From positions 2,790,001 to 2,854,000 of the forward strand of contig NC_133296.1 of assembly GCF_005239225.2 (NCBI RefSeq): 64,000 nt of DNA, written 5' to 3'. Every line of letters starts with the position of its first letter. Position 1 is the stretch's first letter. This document shows, one piece after another, positions 1-11,268 of the stretch. The translations under genes and the position numbers were made by a program. Source of the stretch: Populus alba. Lineage: Eukaryota > Streptophyta > Magnoliopsida > Malpighiales > Salicaceae. Below the pieces are notes generated by a model. It saw only the letters and a list, made by a program, of their open reading frames with translations, was not told where the DNA came from and did no database searches.

Positions 1-1545
1 ACTGGGCCGAGAAACTGGGCCGGAAACCCGGCCCAATGCAAAAAAACCAACGGGGAAGGGAAAATAATTCCCTTCCCCTACCTCCTGCATGCAGAACGAT
101 TTCGCATGCAGGAGGACAACGAATATAAAGGCAAATGAGAATGCAGGGGGAAGAAGAATACCTAGCACGGCGGAGGTGATGCTGCTAGTCGAACGTTCGG
201 GTTGATGGTGCTGCAGCGGAGGTCGGTGGCTCAAAACGACGGTTCCCAACAGTCCGGTAACCTCTCGGGTCGTGCTTGGTCTGCCTTTCCTCTAAGTTTT
301 CCCACGGTTTCGGTACTCTTCCCCTCCTCCTGGTTCTGTTTCTTTGAGTTTTAAGTATTTCCCTTTGGTTCAACGATTTCTCTCTCCTTCAGTTTCTCTC
401 TCTCTCTCGGTCTCGGGTTTTTTTCGTTCCTTTCTCCTCCCGTGCTTCAAGTCTCTCCCCTTCTTTTATAGGCGGGCAAAGGGAGCGGGGCTGCATGGGC
501 TGAGCAGGGCAGCGTGGGGAGCATGACAGCAGGTGGAGCAGGGCATCGTGGGAGGACATCACCGGTCGGCTGGTCGGCGAGCGTGGTTGATCAAGGCGTG
601 GCCCTCCTGGCTTCGCGTCGTCCGAGGTGTATGGGCTCCGGGTGTTGTCAGTGCACGCTTGCTGCACGAAGATTTCTTCCCATGCTTGATTAAACAAGCT
701 TTTTGTCCATGCTTGCTGCACGTTCGGGGAGGAAGAAGAAAGGGGAACAGTGCCGTTCAAAACGGCACCGTTCGGTCCTTCTTTTTCTTTTCTTTTTAAT
801 ATATATGTGAAACGGCGTCGTTTTGGGTAAAACGCGCCGTTTCATTTAAAAAAGGCGCCAGAATGCGCCCAAATTTCAACTCAGCCCTCAATTATCTTCT
901 GTCTCTTTCAATTGCGTCCCTGCCAATTTCGGTCCTCGCCCCCCATATTTGGCCGTGTTTTTCGCCTTGGTCCTTGGCCTCTGATTTATGCAATTAAGCC
1001 CTCCATTGATCAATAAACTTCCAATTTCTTCAATTACGCCCCTGGATCAAATCAAGACAGCCCCCTCTATTTACCCGCGTTTTCCAAATTTGTCCCTGGT
1101 TTTGGATTTTCACAATTGAGCCCCTAATTGGCCATTAAACTTCAATATTTATGCAATTAAGCCCTTGATTTGACCTAATAAATTCCAAAAAAATATATTT
1201 TGGCCCCAAAACTTAAATTTCTTCCAATTAAAGCCCAAATTGACTTAAAAATCAATTTTTCTTGCACTCCAATCCTCTATAAATTCAAATAAAATCCAAT
1301 TAAGTCCATAAACATCCAAATTTGGGCTTTTCTCCTCAAAAATTCAAATTTTCCTTCTCAACAGGGCTTTCATCTTTCAAGAATATACTGTCAAAAAACC
1401 AAACTTTGTATTTTTTAACCTCCTTGACCAATCTTCCGACCATTTTCTGAGCGCTTCTGCCTCCTGTTATTTTTCTAACCTTCTTTGGTTATTTATTTAT
1501 TATTATTTTTTATTTTTTGTGGGGACCCAAAAATGGGTTACAACA
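1..1545 (-). mobile_element. Ty3/gypsy LTR, partial (cut by window edge)
   Basis: This is the inner part and right end of a long terminal repeat. It ends at 1545 in a gggttacaaca sequence, close to the gggttatgaca end of the better-defined LTR at 59773-61848. It shares with that LTR and the one at 47.3 kb a run of loosely repeated caattaagtcc-like phrases (about 900-1330) and GC-rich pyrimidine tracts. A TATA-like cctataaaag is read on the minus strand at 472-463, which fits transcription leftward. The start lies outside the window, and the short open frames inside are not genes. Orientation is inferred from the 59.8 kb copy, which has gag beside it. Confidence 0.6.
81..115. repeat. Perfect 12-bp stem hairpin in gypsy LTR
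   Basis: Positions 81-92 (cctcctgcatgc) are perfectly complementary to 104-115 (gcatgcaggagg), with an 11-nt loop. Hairpins of unrelated sequence sit at the equivalent place in the two related LTRs (48153-48170 and 60433-60465). Confidence 0.85.
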
Positions 1546-4165
1546 ATACCAATGATCTTTCAATTTGGATATGTTAACAAAATCATGAATATGAATAAAT
1601 TATATTTAAGATAGGATTGTAGCTAGTTTAATAAAACAATAAAAATAGAATTTTAATGTTGCAATGTTATATTTATAATATATTAATAATTCAACGCATA
1701 ATAATATAATTAAAAACTACAAAAGTAATACATATTTATTTTAATCATTTTATTATCTACATCACTCTCTTTTTTATATTTTTTTTAAATATTTTTGACA
1801 TCAGCACATCAAAATAAATTGAAAACAATAAAAATACATTAAGTTGAAGTAGAGAAAAAAATAAAATAAAAAAGTAGTTTTTTTAAATACACTTTTTAAA
1901 ACAAAAAAATAAATAAGTCTTAAATATCAATAAATCTCAACTCAATGAATCAATTTGGTAAGTTGTTAGTTAATAATTTTTAAAACCAAAACTCAACCCA
2001 ATTCTCAAAATCTTTGCTAGGTAAGATTTAGTTTTGTAGACATGATTTTTATCGTAAATAATACTTAATAGAACTTATTTTGTCTAAAGAATCTTTTGAC
2101 ACTAATATTAATTATTATTTTTTTGTTGCTACAATCAATTTAAATCAAGAATTTTCTCTTTCTAACATCATTTTTCTCCAACTCTAATTTCAAAAATATA
2201 GAAAACAAATTAATGGATCAAAATAAACTTATATTATGAATATCAAATTGGAAATTCCTTCTCTTCGTCGTTTTTGAACGTACGTACGTAGTACAATTCT
2301 TTCAATTCTCCAAGTCATTAATTAAAGCATATAAGAGCGTAACTAAAAAAAAATAAGGATGAAAAAAACATTTGCTACAGAGCATATCCTAGGTGTTCCA
2401 TTATATTTTATAATTTTTTATTTTTCTGAATGGTATGCTTCAAAGGAAAGAGGAATAATGGTACTGGCAAATTAAAAACGTGAATTTTGATATCATTTCT
2501 GTTTTTGTTTTAAAAGTATTGAAATACCAACATTGGTTGTCAAAGCTGTCGCATGTCCCCGCTATAGTAATTTTTCATTCTCATTTGTTTAATTTAAGAG
2601 TCACTATCTAGTGTTTGATTTAGAATTACTAGAAAATTCAGATATATTTGTTATTGTCACATATTTAAGAGTAAAAAACTGGTTGTAGCTAGAGAAAATA
2701 TTAGCACCCCTAGTATACCATACCTGAAATAAGCTACTTTGTAGTTTGATATGATTTAAAAATTTAAAATATTAGTCAAATTCTTAAAGCTTTAATAAAT
2801 CAGTTATTAAATTTCAAAATAGATTTAGAAACATGTTATTACATTTTCACAGAAAATACAACATGATTTTATTTATTCTTCAGATACTTGACTACTTGAC
2901 CGCATATAAATTAAAATTCTGGAAACAAACATGGCCTTAAATTTTTTGCCCCTAAAATTTTTCTCTACCCCTTACTAAAATTTTCACTTGTCTTTTATAG
3001 ATTTTGTTATTTTTAATTGCTTGGTCCCAAGTAACTCAAAAAACAAATTGGTCCCTCAACCTTTTCTTTTCATATTTGATTCCTTGTAAAATTTTATTTT
3101 TTTGTATTTTTAATTTTTTTTGAAAATAAGTAATATTAACGTCGACTCAACAAGAAAAATCAGTGATTGTCAAATTAACGCATTAAAAGTTGAATGCATT
3201 CAAAATATATTTGAAAATTTAAATTCTTTTGAGATGGTATTGAAAATACTAAAAACGATACAAATATATCAAAAAATATATTTTTGGGGGGTTTTTGTTG
3301 TTTTTTTTGTAAATTTTTTTTATCTGAAAAATTATAAAAAGACATGAATAAAAAATTGGATAGTAATAAGAAAATTGAATTCTAACCCTTTTGATTAGTT
3401 GGTTCAAATGATAAACCTTGAAAACTGTGTTACAAACTTGGATTCTGCTTGTTTTTGTGGTGAGTAGTTATGTTTTTAAAAATTTTATAGTTTTTTATTA
3501 TCTTAAATTAAATTTTAAATTTTAATTATTTTAATATACTAATATAAAAAATAATTTTAAAAAACAAAAATCTATACTATTTTAATATATTTTTTAAAAA
3601 TATTATTTTTAAAAACAATAACTACCGTATATCATATTTGAATACATGTTTGTCTGCGTTTTAGGCATATTTTTTGAAACGCATGTCTTTTTTATATTTG
3701 TTTGGGCTTAGACTGCAGTTTAGTGTATAAAAAAGAGGGCCTCATGGGCCTGCTCGGCCTTTAAAATTATAATTACTTTTATTGCAGGAAACAAAATAAC
3801 TAAGCCGAAGAACCCTACCCACAAGGAAATGAACAGAACCCATGAAAATAATAATGTAGCTGATGTGGGTGATCAGCACAGCTCTTTACATTATATTGTT
3901 AGAAATAATGCAAAAATGGTCTTCGTTGTTCCTAAAAGTGAAATTATTATTATTTTTTTAAATATACAAGTTGTTCTTAGCCGCTTTTTCAGTTAGTATT
4001 TGTAACAGAATGCCAGCGTGAAAATAGTAGAATGAAAAATGTTGACTTAACCGATTTATGTCCTTCTCTCTCTTCTTCTTTATTCCCTATCATCCAGTGT
4101 TTATGTTATTCATCGCCGGCGAGTTTATTGATCCCTGTGATTAGTAGACTCCATTGTAGCTTCTG
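1546..4165. other. AT-rich intergenic DNA, no gene seen
   Basis: No credible coding region on either strand; the only longer frame, near 3.1-3.3 kb, is low-complexity and lysine/asparagine rich. The stretch near 3520-3560 matches a short core found at several other places in the window (see the MITE-like entry). The area 2930-3080 has the 'ttggtccc' type phrases common in decayed LTR-element flanks, but no boundaries could be drawn. Confidence 0.5.
3460..3640. repeat. MITE-like AT-rich repeat, member of a dispersed family
   Basis: A core like ttttaatatactaatataaa followed by A-rich DNA recurs, with variation, near 15.64-15.85, 25.04-25.21, 35.17-35.33, 37.42-37.52, 50.31-50.46 and 50.94-51.05 kb. 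Copies are about 150-220 bp and AT-rich, and several end close to an 'accacac' or 'cactgcc' phrase. I could not define clean terminal repeats or target duplications, so class is unassigned. Confidence 0.35.
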
Positions 4166-4169
4166 AACA

Positions 4170-4717
4170 TGGCTCCTGACACTAGATCTCTAGACATCAA
4201 AAAGCTGGAGAGCTCCCTTGAAGCTGTCAGCAAGGATCAAGCATAAGATTATGAACAAATGATGGAAATGTTGGAGTCTTACAATCACAAACTGGTGACC
4301 ACAAAAAGCAACCATGAAGCTAAGTTTAATGAACTCAGGGTCTCATTAGGGGAATAGCTTATCAACAAACATCCCTTCTTCAAACACTACAACTTTCGAC
4401 AGGGGAGGCTAACACTACCCGAGACAAACAAACAACTCATAAGTTTCAATAACCTGATTACCTAGTGAAGGTGAGCACTCTCAGTTTAGGATGCACAAAC
4501 CCATATGTGACTTTCCCAGCTTTGATGGGGAAGATGCCCGTAAGTGGTTGTATAGATGCAATCAACATTTTGATCATGAAAAAATTGGAGATTCTGAAAA
4601 GCTCCCTTGATGGAATAGCATTATATTGGCACCAGAACTTTGAGGAGTTTGGGAGGCAAGAAGTAACGTTGGAAGGTTATGTAGAAGCTTTGTGTGCCAG
4701 ATTTAGAGGCAAGAGTA
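4170..4717 (+). pseudogene. Ty3/gypsy gag fragment, degenerate
   Basis: A start-like segment encodes MAPDTRSLDIKKLESSLE and continues in one frame through two stop codons. After a frame change a stretch near 4490-4575 reads FPSFDGEDARKWLYRCNQHF, the typical opening of the plant gypsy capsid domain (Retrotrans_gag). A later segment continues the capsid-like pattern with a tryptophan-rich region. Stops and frame changes make it non-functional. Homology stops at about 4718, where the sequence switches to an LRR-kinase fragment of opposite orientation. No pol, LTR or primer-binding site is attached, so only a gag scrap remains. Confidence 0.6.
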
Positions 4718-5615
4718 TAGTCATGTTCGAGCACTCTCCCAGTTGTTTTGGGATTGATCCACCAAGATTATTAGAAGCTAAATTAAGAGCACGTAGTTTA
4801 GATAGCATTTGGATTTCAACGGGAAGGACACCAAAACGATGGTTGTTATGAAGAGTAAGGTTGTACAACGCCTTCAACTGCACCAATTCTTTTGGAATTG
4901 TCCCCTTCAGGAGATTTGACGAGAGATCAATCAGTTGTAGACCAGTGGCCTCTCCAAGCTCTGATGGTATATATCTCACCGGTGATATTATTATTCGACA
5001 ATTTTAGGCTCGCCAAGATGTGAAAACCTCCCCATTTCCATGCAAGCTCACCAGACAAATCATTGTGACTCAGGTCCACATAGATCAGGTTTGGGTAGAG
5101 GCCAAAATCTTCAGAAATATTCCCCGTAAATTGGTTCCATTCAAGCCTAACTCTAAATAGCCTAACTGTAAAATTTACAAGTAACCCATCAAGGCACAAG
5201 TCTCGTTGTAAATGGCTAGTGAAATTGTGTGAAAACAATTGGAAACTCATCAAATGTGTGAGATTATTCATCTCGGGGGCAGAGAACCATTAAGATTATT
5301 GAAGTACAATATCAATACAACAAGGGATTCGAGTTGTCCTATTTCTCGAGGAACAGATCCAGATAAATTATTCATGCCAAGATCAAGTTTAGTGAGCATA
5401 GTCATGTTACCAATATAAGAAGGAATGAAACCAAAGAATTTGTTACCTCCTAGATAAAGAATGGATAGGTGTTTCAAAGTTCCAATAAAAATTGAAATCA
5501 AATCGGTGAGATTATTTTCACTAAGACACAAGTTAATGAGCTAGTCATGTTCCTAGTAAAAAAAGGAATGGAACCAGAGAGTTTTTTTGAGAGATGGAAA
5601 GTGGATAAGGTTCTT
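4718..5615 (-). pseudogene. LRR receptor kinase fragment, LRR region only
   Basis: Read on the minus strand it is a close relative of the LRR region of the kinases at 11.3-15.0 and 38.2-41.0 kb, in three overlapping frame pieces. It covers about eleven repeats, including the diagnostic [19 protein letters not shown] and NNITGEI segments. Lesions seen by comparison with the intact paralogues are a 4-nt insertion near 4967, a 1-nt loss near 5271, and loss of about 60 nt near 5160 that removes most of one repeat. The signal peptide, N-terminal cap, membrane segment and kinase are absent. One end abuts a gypsy gag scrap, the other a duplicated noncoding block. Confidence 0.85.
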
Positions 5616-7332
5616 GACAGTATGTCTATTTAGATCTTGCCACAGACCATTTTCTTGCTGCTGAATGACCTTCTCTCTTGTTCCTATATGTTTTGTGTCT
5701 TTGATTGTGGGCTGTAGACTTTTTGTTTTTGGATATTACTCTTCTTTCCTGTTTTGGGTTACCGCCACTTCCTTTGTGGCCTTGTCTGGTTTTGGCTTTA
5801 ACTAGAAAATTGCACCTTGTTCATCAAAAATGAAATAGAAAAGAAAAAACAAAACCTCAGTTTTGTTTGCATTTTATTCTCAAGCATAAGTTTTGGGATT
5901 GCGTTGGATATGATTCCATGAAAATCTCAACCCTACTCTCAATTGAAGATCCGGATAGTTAAAAGCAGGGGTTTTCACGTCAGCGATTTATGATGAAGAT
6001 TGTATCTTTGAAGATCCAACTATTAAATTCCAAGGTAAAAACCTTTGAGCTTTTATGTGATTATACATCTTCAGCAGTTTCATTTATGCCAACTCATCAG
6101 ATACTGAGAAGTTCCCTAACTGATCTATAAGAGTCTGCTTGCATTACTCGGAATTCAATCTTCATTCCCCTTGCTTTTTTATCAGGTACCAAGTTGTATT
6201 CACGCAATTTGAAATTGCTGGTTCCTTTCACCAAGTTTCCTTTTTTATCATTTCAATTGGATTACAAAACATTGAGAAGGTAAACGATCTCTACAAACTT
6301 AAAATTGATTTCACAGTAAATAAAAACTGCATATTCACATAAAGTCTCAACTTTATATCAGGTTATTCCAGTCAATCCTGATATATTTGACAGTGAGAAC
6401 TATTTTAGGAAACATATAGTTAAATCATCACCCCAGCTTATAGTCCAAACAGCATAGTTTGGGAACTTCGGTATAGTGATTGAGAACTGGCTGGATAAAG
6501 CTGTTTTTATTTAAGAACTTCTCTTTCCTGAATAGAATATCAAGTTTTTTGATCAATTGCCCAAACTCAACATGCTACTTTGAAACATATAGTGTTTCAG
6601 TGCTTACTTTGAAGGAAATTTTGTTAGCTGAGGGTTTTGTAGCAACACAAGAATATACCCCCTTGGTTTCACTCCCTTAAGCCGAATCGGTTCTTCACTC
6701 TCTTTTTTTTAGGCAAATGCATTTTGACAGTTTGCTATTGTAGTCCTATGACAATTTATTATGTTTCCATTTTTAGTTAAATCATTTTATTGCAGACAAT
6801 GATTTATTGAATTATTACTAAATTTCTGGATATAATTGAGGACACTTAAAATTTGGCTTAAAAGGAATTATAAATCATCGAGGCTGCATGGAGGATTCTT
6901 CAGGAGTTCAATGTGGAATCTCTGTGTAGTTGATAGTTTAAGTTGTTGTAGCATGATCAATGTGGATTCATAGTTTAAGTGCAGATGCATAGGATGTGCA
7001 GCAATTCTTGGTATATCTCCTTCTAGCAGCTTCTCATGCTAGTGCTTACAAATTATGTAAATTGATAAGAGAAGAATAGAATTTGCTGGAATTAGAATTA
7101 TTATTGATTGCATCGTATATTTATACAAGAGTATATACAGTTTATTCATTTCAGCTCAATATTGAATTGAAGATTTCCTTTATTACAAGGGATGAAACAG
7201 TATCTTGAAACCCAGGTGTCCTCGTTAATACTGTAGCAGAGAGCCTTTATTCACTTTGATTGATAATAATACTGTACTAAAACATATTAATCGTTGAAGA
7301 AACAAAATACAAAGCAGAGAAATAATTTATTA
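5616..7332. repeat. Segmental-duplication block, copy 1
   Basis: Long stretches match 26.4-27.2 kb and 51.3-52.47 plus 62.38-62.64 kb. Shared landmarks are 'tctatttagatc' with a following cttctctcttgttcc, the DUF2358-like exon pair, a phrase gttagctgagggtttt near 6630, and gtgcagatgcataggatgtg near 6980 that also occurs at 37.56 and 62.56 kb. The last 230 nt (7100-7332) match the DNA just downstream of both intact receptor kinases, so a kinase 3' flank has been carried along without its gene. Copy 3 of this block is split by a copia insertion. Confidence 0.8.
5968..6279 (+). pseudogene. DUF2358-like (NTF2-like fold) exon pair, broken copy 1
   Basis: Exon-like segment 5968-6034 encodes GVFTSAIYDEDCIFEDPTIK plus three residues and ends at a gtaaaa donor. 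The second segment, 6186-6279, follows an ag acceptor and begins GTKLYSRNLKLLVPF before the frame is lost through an insertion of about 18-20 nt; it ends at gtaaac. These match the conserved stretch of a plant chloroplast-associated family of unknown function (DUF2358), as I recall it. Upstream and downstream exons were not identified. Two sister copies at 26.9 and 51.7 kb carry different lesions. Family assignment is by recognition of the motif order. Confidence 0.6.
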
Positions 7333-7423
7333 TTTGAGTATTGAATTATCATTTGATGAATCCATTTATTGTTGTGCAATATTCTCATTGTTTGCTCTTA
7401 TTTTTTTTTATTTAAATAACCAG

Positions 7424-7959
7424 GTCCTGGCTTTATTCCCGTCATCCCAAGGTCTAGAAGTAACCTGGTCATCCGTTGTAAAAATTGCGCAATCTTTGTA
7501 TCGTGAAGGACCTGGCAAAGATCCCTTTAGACCTGATCAGAGGACACCTGTGAAGAATTTCTTCCTTGCTGGTTCATATACAAAACAGGTAACTCAAATT
7601 TCCCTAGACCCGTTAACTTGATAGAAAAGTAGCTTTAGTGCTTGCCTCCACAGCTTTCAGTATAAAAAGAACCTGTTAATTAAAAGGGAGCAGCAAAAGC
7701 AACCAGAGAGATAAGCAATTCTTGCTTTATTTGAGTGAAAATGTGAAAAAAAAAAACCTAATAAATTAAGCATGGTTTCTGCATTGAACAGGATTACATA
7801 GACAGCATGGAAGGAACGACCTTGTCCGGAAGACAAGCTTCAGCATATGTATGCGGTGCTGGGGAAGAGTTAGTAGCTTTGAGGAAGACACTTGCAGCTG
7901 TCGAATCTCAAGATGGCACAAAATCTCAAAATTTAATTGATGAGCTCAGTCTTGTATGA
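7424..7959 (+). pseudogene. ZDS: Zeta-carotene desaturase (ZDS), last two exons only
   Basis: ZDS is a plastid FAD enzyme that converts zeta-carotene to lycopene in carotenoid synthesis. Exon 7424-7588 encodes [20 protein letters not shown] and runs to [11 protein letters not shown], ending at a gtaact donor. Exon 7792-7959 follows an ag acceptor and encodes [20 protein letters not shown] through to the ELSLV C-terminus and a tga stop. Both junctions are phase 0 and the 110 codons are open, so this 3' end is well preserved. Everything upstream is missing: the DNA before about 7333 is the 3' flank of a receptor kinase. The middle ZDS exons appear 56 kb away at the right edge in the same orientation. 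Most likely a non-functional remnant, though a rearranged assembly cannot be excluded. Confidence 0.88.
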
Positions 7960-9179
7960 TCTCATCACACATAACGCATCAAAGCTTTATGTGTATGGTG
8001 TCAAATGGCTGTAATAAATAGGTGTAAGTTTATGATTTATGTAATTCTAAACGCTGCCAAAGTAAAGATTAGTTTCATTTATGACACTATCTAGGTATTT
8101 ATGCTATATCTCTTTGATGTCCTGTCATCGGCTTTGGTCGGATTCGAACATGCTTCATTAAAGCTATCTGATATATAATTGTTAAATTAATTTTAATTGA
8201 TTATGATATTTAGTGTTTGTTTGATTTACTCTAGTATATGTTTTGAAAAATAAATGTAAAAAAATATATAAATTATAGCTTTTTTTTATTGAAGATTTTG
8301 AGAGATATTGTAGTGTAACTTGTGTAAAATTATGATGAGTATTTATTAACTACAAATTTTCAAATCTATAATCTTGGTAAAAAACAGATTGTCCTACACC
8401 GAATCATAGAAACAAAAACAAAAGAGCAAGACAGATATTGTGTCTGCAATGGTGGGTTTATTGAGGGTTTTTTTTCTAACTGTTTTGTTACGAAAAAATT
8501 GGTTACTTAACTTCAACGAAAATCAACCTCGGCAATTTTTAAGATCCTTGGAGCTTCCCTCGGCAATTTCAATATTGTGTGGAATCCTGGAAATAGCTGA
8601 TTAACATTTTGCCACATGGAAAGACAACAGACTTTGAATGGCAATGGCAAGGGAAAGGGCAACTTCATACATATATGTGTTCATGAGAAAGATGGCCTAA
8701 ACTCAAATTACTTGAAAATATTCTTGCTGCTGCAGGTTTTGAGATGACAAATGGTTCATTTCTCTTGCTCTCATTTTCTCTCCTAGAGCAAGGAAGCTGG
8801 CCAAAGAAACAGATTCTTCTCTTGAAAATCTGTCACCAATTCACCATTATGCGTGTTTTCTCTAGCATTCCTGCCTAGTCGAGCATGAAATCTTCCGCCG
8901 AGCTAAGAGTGTAAAACAGCAGCCTTCACTAGCATCAAATACGCGCAAAACAGTGTCCAACCATTGACACAAATCACAATAGCAAGAAATCAAAGAGTAA
9001 AAAGCTTCAAACAAACCCCACAAAATTGTTCAAAACACAAAGTTGATTTATCATTTTTAATGATTCTTCTTTACATAACTGCACATCAACATTAAAAGGG
9101 CAAAAAATCATCATCCAACACACAAAAACATTAAACATCCATAACAAAGTCATCATTCAAAGCTCAAATCACACACAAT
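7960..9179. other. Downstream ZDS flank and intergenic DNA
   Basis: It holds the 3' flank of the ZDS remnant, with aataaa-like signals soon after the stop codon (near 8014), followed by AT-rich DNA and a more complex region at 8420-8990 in which I recognise no gene. Confidence 0.4.
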
Positions 9180-9748
9180 GTCTTACTTTACTAACTCAAA
9201 CCCATCCCCTGCTTCCTTCTCAACTTCACTCTTAGGAACCTCCATCTCTTCATCAAAGAAGATATCCCATTTCCCTTCCCACTTGATAAAAAAACTCAGT
9301 ATCCTCAAAATACTTCACTCTATGCACATCCCCGGCCGGCGTAAACAAATAATCAACGACACCACCAAATCATGCCCAAATCTTTCGCTTTCTTACTCAA
9401 ATTCCACACTCTTTTACTCCCTTTTAACAACACCAAATCATGCCCAAATCTATCAATAATCTCGATAGGGTCCAATTTTCTGTTCTTCACCAGACAGCAG
9501 AGCGCGAACACTCTTGTATTTGCACTTTCCTCTTGTTGTATAGGATTAGAATCTTTTGCACCAATTATTGGCATTTCTCTGAGCGAAATGTCCGAGATGC
9601 ATTCTATTTCTTCACTCCATCTTGGTAGGGGAGGTGGGGTTGTGGCGGCGGTGGAGGAGATGGATGTTTCGGCCATTGGTGGTGGTGGTGGTGGAGATTT
9701 TTTTGGTGTCGTGAAGGAGACAGGACAGCGAAGAGTTACGAGTGGCAA
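9180..9748 (-). pseudogene. Unrecognised gene, broken
   Basis: On the minus strand an open frame from 9748 encodes a basic, proline-rich opening (KKSPPPPPPMAETS) followed by a plausible globular region with RWSEEIECISDISLREMPII and LVKNRKLDPIEIIDRFGHDL. It closes at about 9353. Further along the same strand other frames are protein-like: GVVDYLFTPAGDVHRVKYFE, and then KWEGKWDIFFDEEMEVPKSE up to a stop near 9180. The frame is broken at least twice. A 20-nt phrase, caccaaatcatgcccaaatc, occurs at 9363 and again at 9431, a 68-nt duplication that is not a multiple of three and probably caused one break. I do not recognise the family. A hAT-like element starts 17 nt upstream of the apparent start codon. 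Confidence 0.5.
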
Positions 9749-9764
9749 GTGATTCTGTTGGAGG

Positions 9765-10552
9765 TAAGGTTGTCAATTTCGTTTCGGTAGGTGTTTTGTT
9801 TTTTCAATTAGAATGAAATGTTTTAGTTTCAGAGTGTTTCGGCGTGCTGTTTCGGGGTTGTACTGTTCATATATATATATAATTCAAATTCAAGATAAAT
9901 TAATTATAATTATGCAATACAAATGCCAAATAAATATAATTTCAAAATTTAAAATATTTCAAAATAGTCAAGATTAAATAGATTTTTAACTTAAAGTAAT
10001 TCAACTTAAACAAAATATCAAAATATTATGAAAGTAAAATATTTTAACAAAAAATATTTTAAATATAAAGTTAGGTCAATGTTATCAAGTGGCTAATGAA
10101 ATCTAAAACATCCCTTGTTTTGCTCAAATTCCTACAAAATATAAACATGAAAAAAAACAACATGAATATAAACCATATATATTAGTGATAAATCTAATTT
10201 TTAAAAAATTACTATTATTGTTAATGAAAATAGTAATAATAATTTTCAATATTATTATTAATATCATTGCTATTGAAAATAGTAATGAAAAAGAGTTTTT
10301 TTTTTATAATCGGGTGGTTTAATTTAATGAAATTAAGAAAGGTTCAATTTGATTTGATGACTTTTCAAGAGCGGAATGGAACATGTGGAATGAAACCGGA
10401 ATGTTTCGGGCGGAATTTTGCCAAAAAATCCAGAACGAACCGAGATTTAAAATGAGATGAAATTTGTTCCGTTTTTGTTCCGTTTTTTAAATTGGTACGG
10501 AATGTTTCGGCCATTCCAGACGGAACGGAACGGAACAGAATTGACAACTTTG
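9765..10552. mobile_element. Non-autonomous hAT-like DNA transposon
   Basis: The left end is taaggttgtcaa, and the right end read in reverse is caaagttgtcaa: 10 of 12 positions agree. Both ends continue inward with gttccg-rich sequence. It is flanked by gttggagg (9757-9764) and gttggagt (10553-10560), an 8-bp direct repeat with one mismatch, which is the size expected for hAT elements. There is no transposase frame in the 788-bp AT-rich interior. It sits just upstream of the broken unrecognised gene. Confidence 0.7.
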
Positions 10553-10560
10553 GTTGGAGT

Positions 10561-11268
10561 AGCATCACCTTAGACATTAATAATAATTATATAGATATAT
10601 ATATAATAATTATAATAAAGGACGGGTTAAATCTAAGATTCATGTAGACTAATCATTCAGTTTATTTTATTTTATTTTTGGTGGAGAAAAAAAAGTTTTA
10701 TGTCACACATTGCCTATATTTCTCTTTAAAGATCAACTTATTAAATAATCTTGAAGTTGTTCATCTTCACAAGAAATACTGCAGTAAAAAAATTAATACA
10801 AAAAATAAATGAAAAACTTCGAGGATTAGTGGGAGTTGAATCAATTCAAAATTACCTTCATGAGAATTTTTTAACAGGTTCATAAACTTTGAATGTTTTT
10901 CTTTAATCAAAACGATAAAAATCTTATTACCACAACTACATGGTCAATTATGTTTGTTCCTTATTTTTTAAAAAAATTTAAATGTTGAAATTAATACTTA
11001 CAAAAATTATTTCATTACCCCTCATTTTTTTTTGAATATAGAATTTACAGTCATATTAGATAATAGGTATACATATTTTCAATATCATGGAGTATCATAA
11101 TATTACGAGAAATGACAGAGAAATAATACTGTACAAAAATATATTAATCGTTGAAGAAATAAAATACAAAGCAGAGAAATAATTTATTACAAGCAAAGCT
11201 ACGAAAATTGAAAGGAACATAAGTAGAAACAATCACATACTAATTATACAAAATCTTTTGGAAAATTC
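10561..11268. other. Intergenic DNA and 3' flank of receptor kinase 1
   Basis: No gene seen. The part from about 11100 is the kinase 3' flank; its phrases (aatatattaatcgttgaagaa, aatttattac) also occur at 7.25-7.33, 38.0-38.1, 62.85-62.93 and 63.1-63.17 kb. Confidence 0.55.

Noticed and set aside
185..799. Several overlapping open frames at the left edge
   Set aside because: They lie in the GC-rich part of a gypsy LTR, overlap on both strands and show no domain.
7424..7959. A complete ZDS gene at 7.4 kb
   Set aside because: Only the last two exons are present; the upstream DNA is a receptor-kinase flank.
9372..9752. Glycine-rich frame on the plus strand
   Set aside because: It is the complement of the more protein-like minus-strand frame with MAETS and the downstream DEEMEVPKSE segments.
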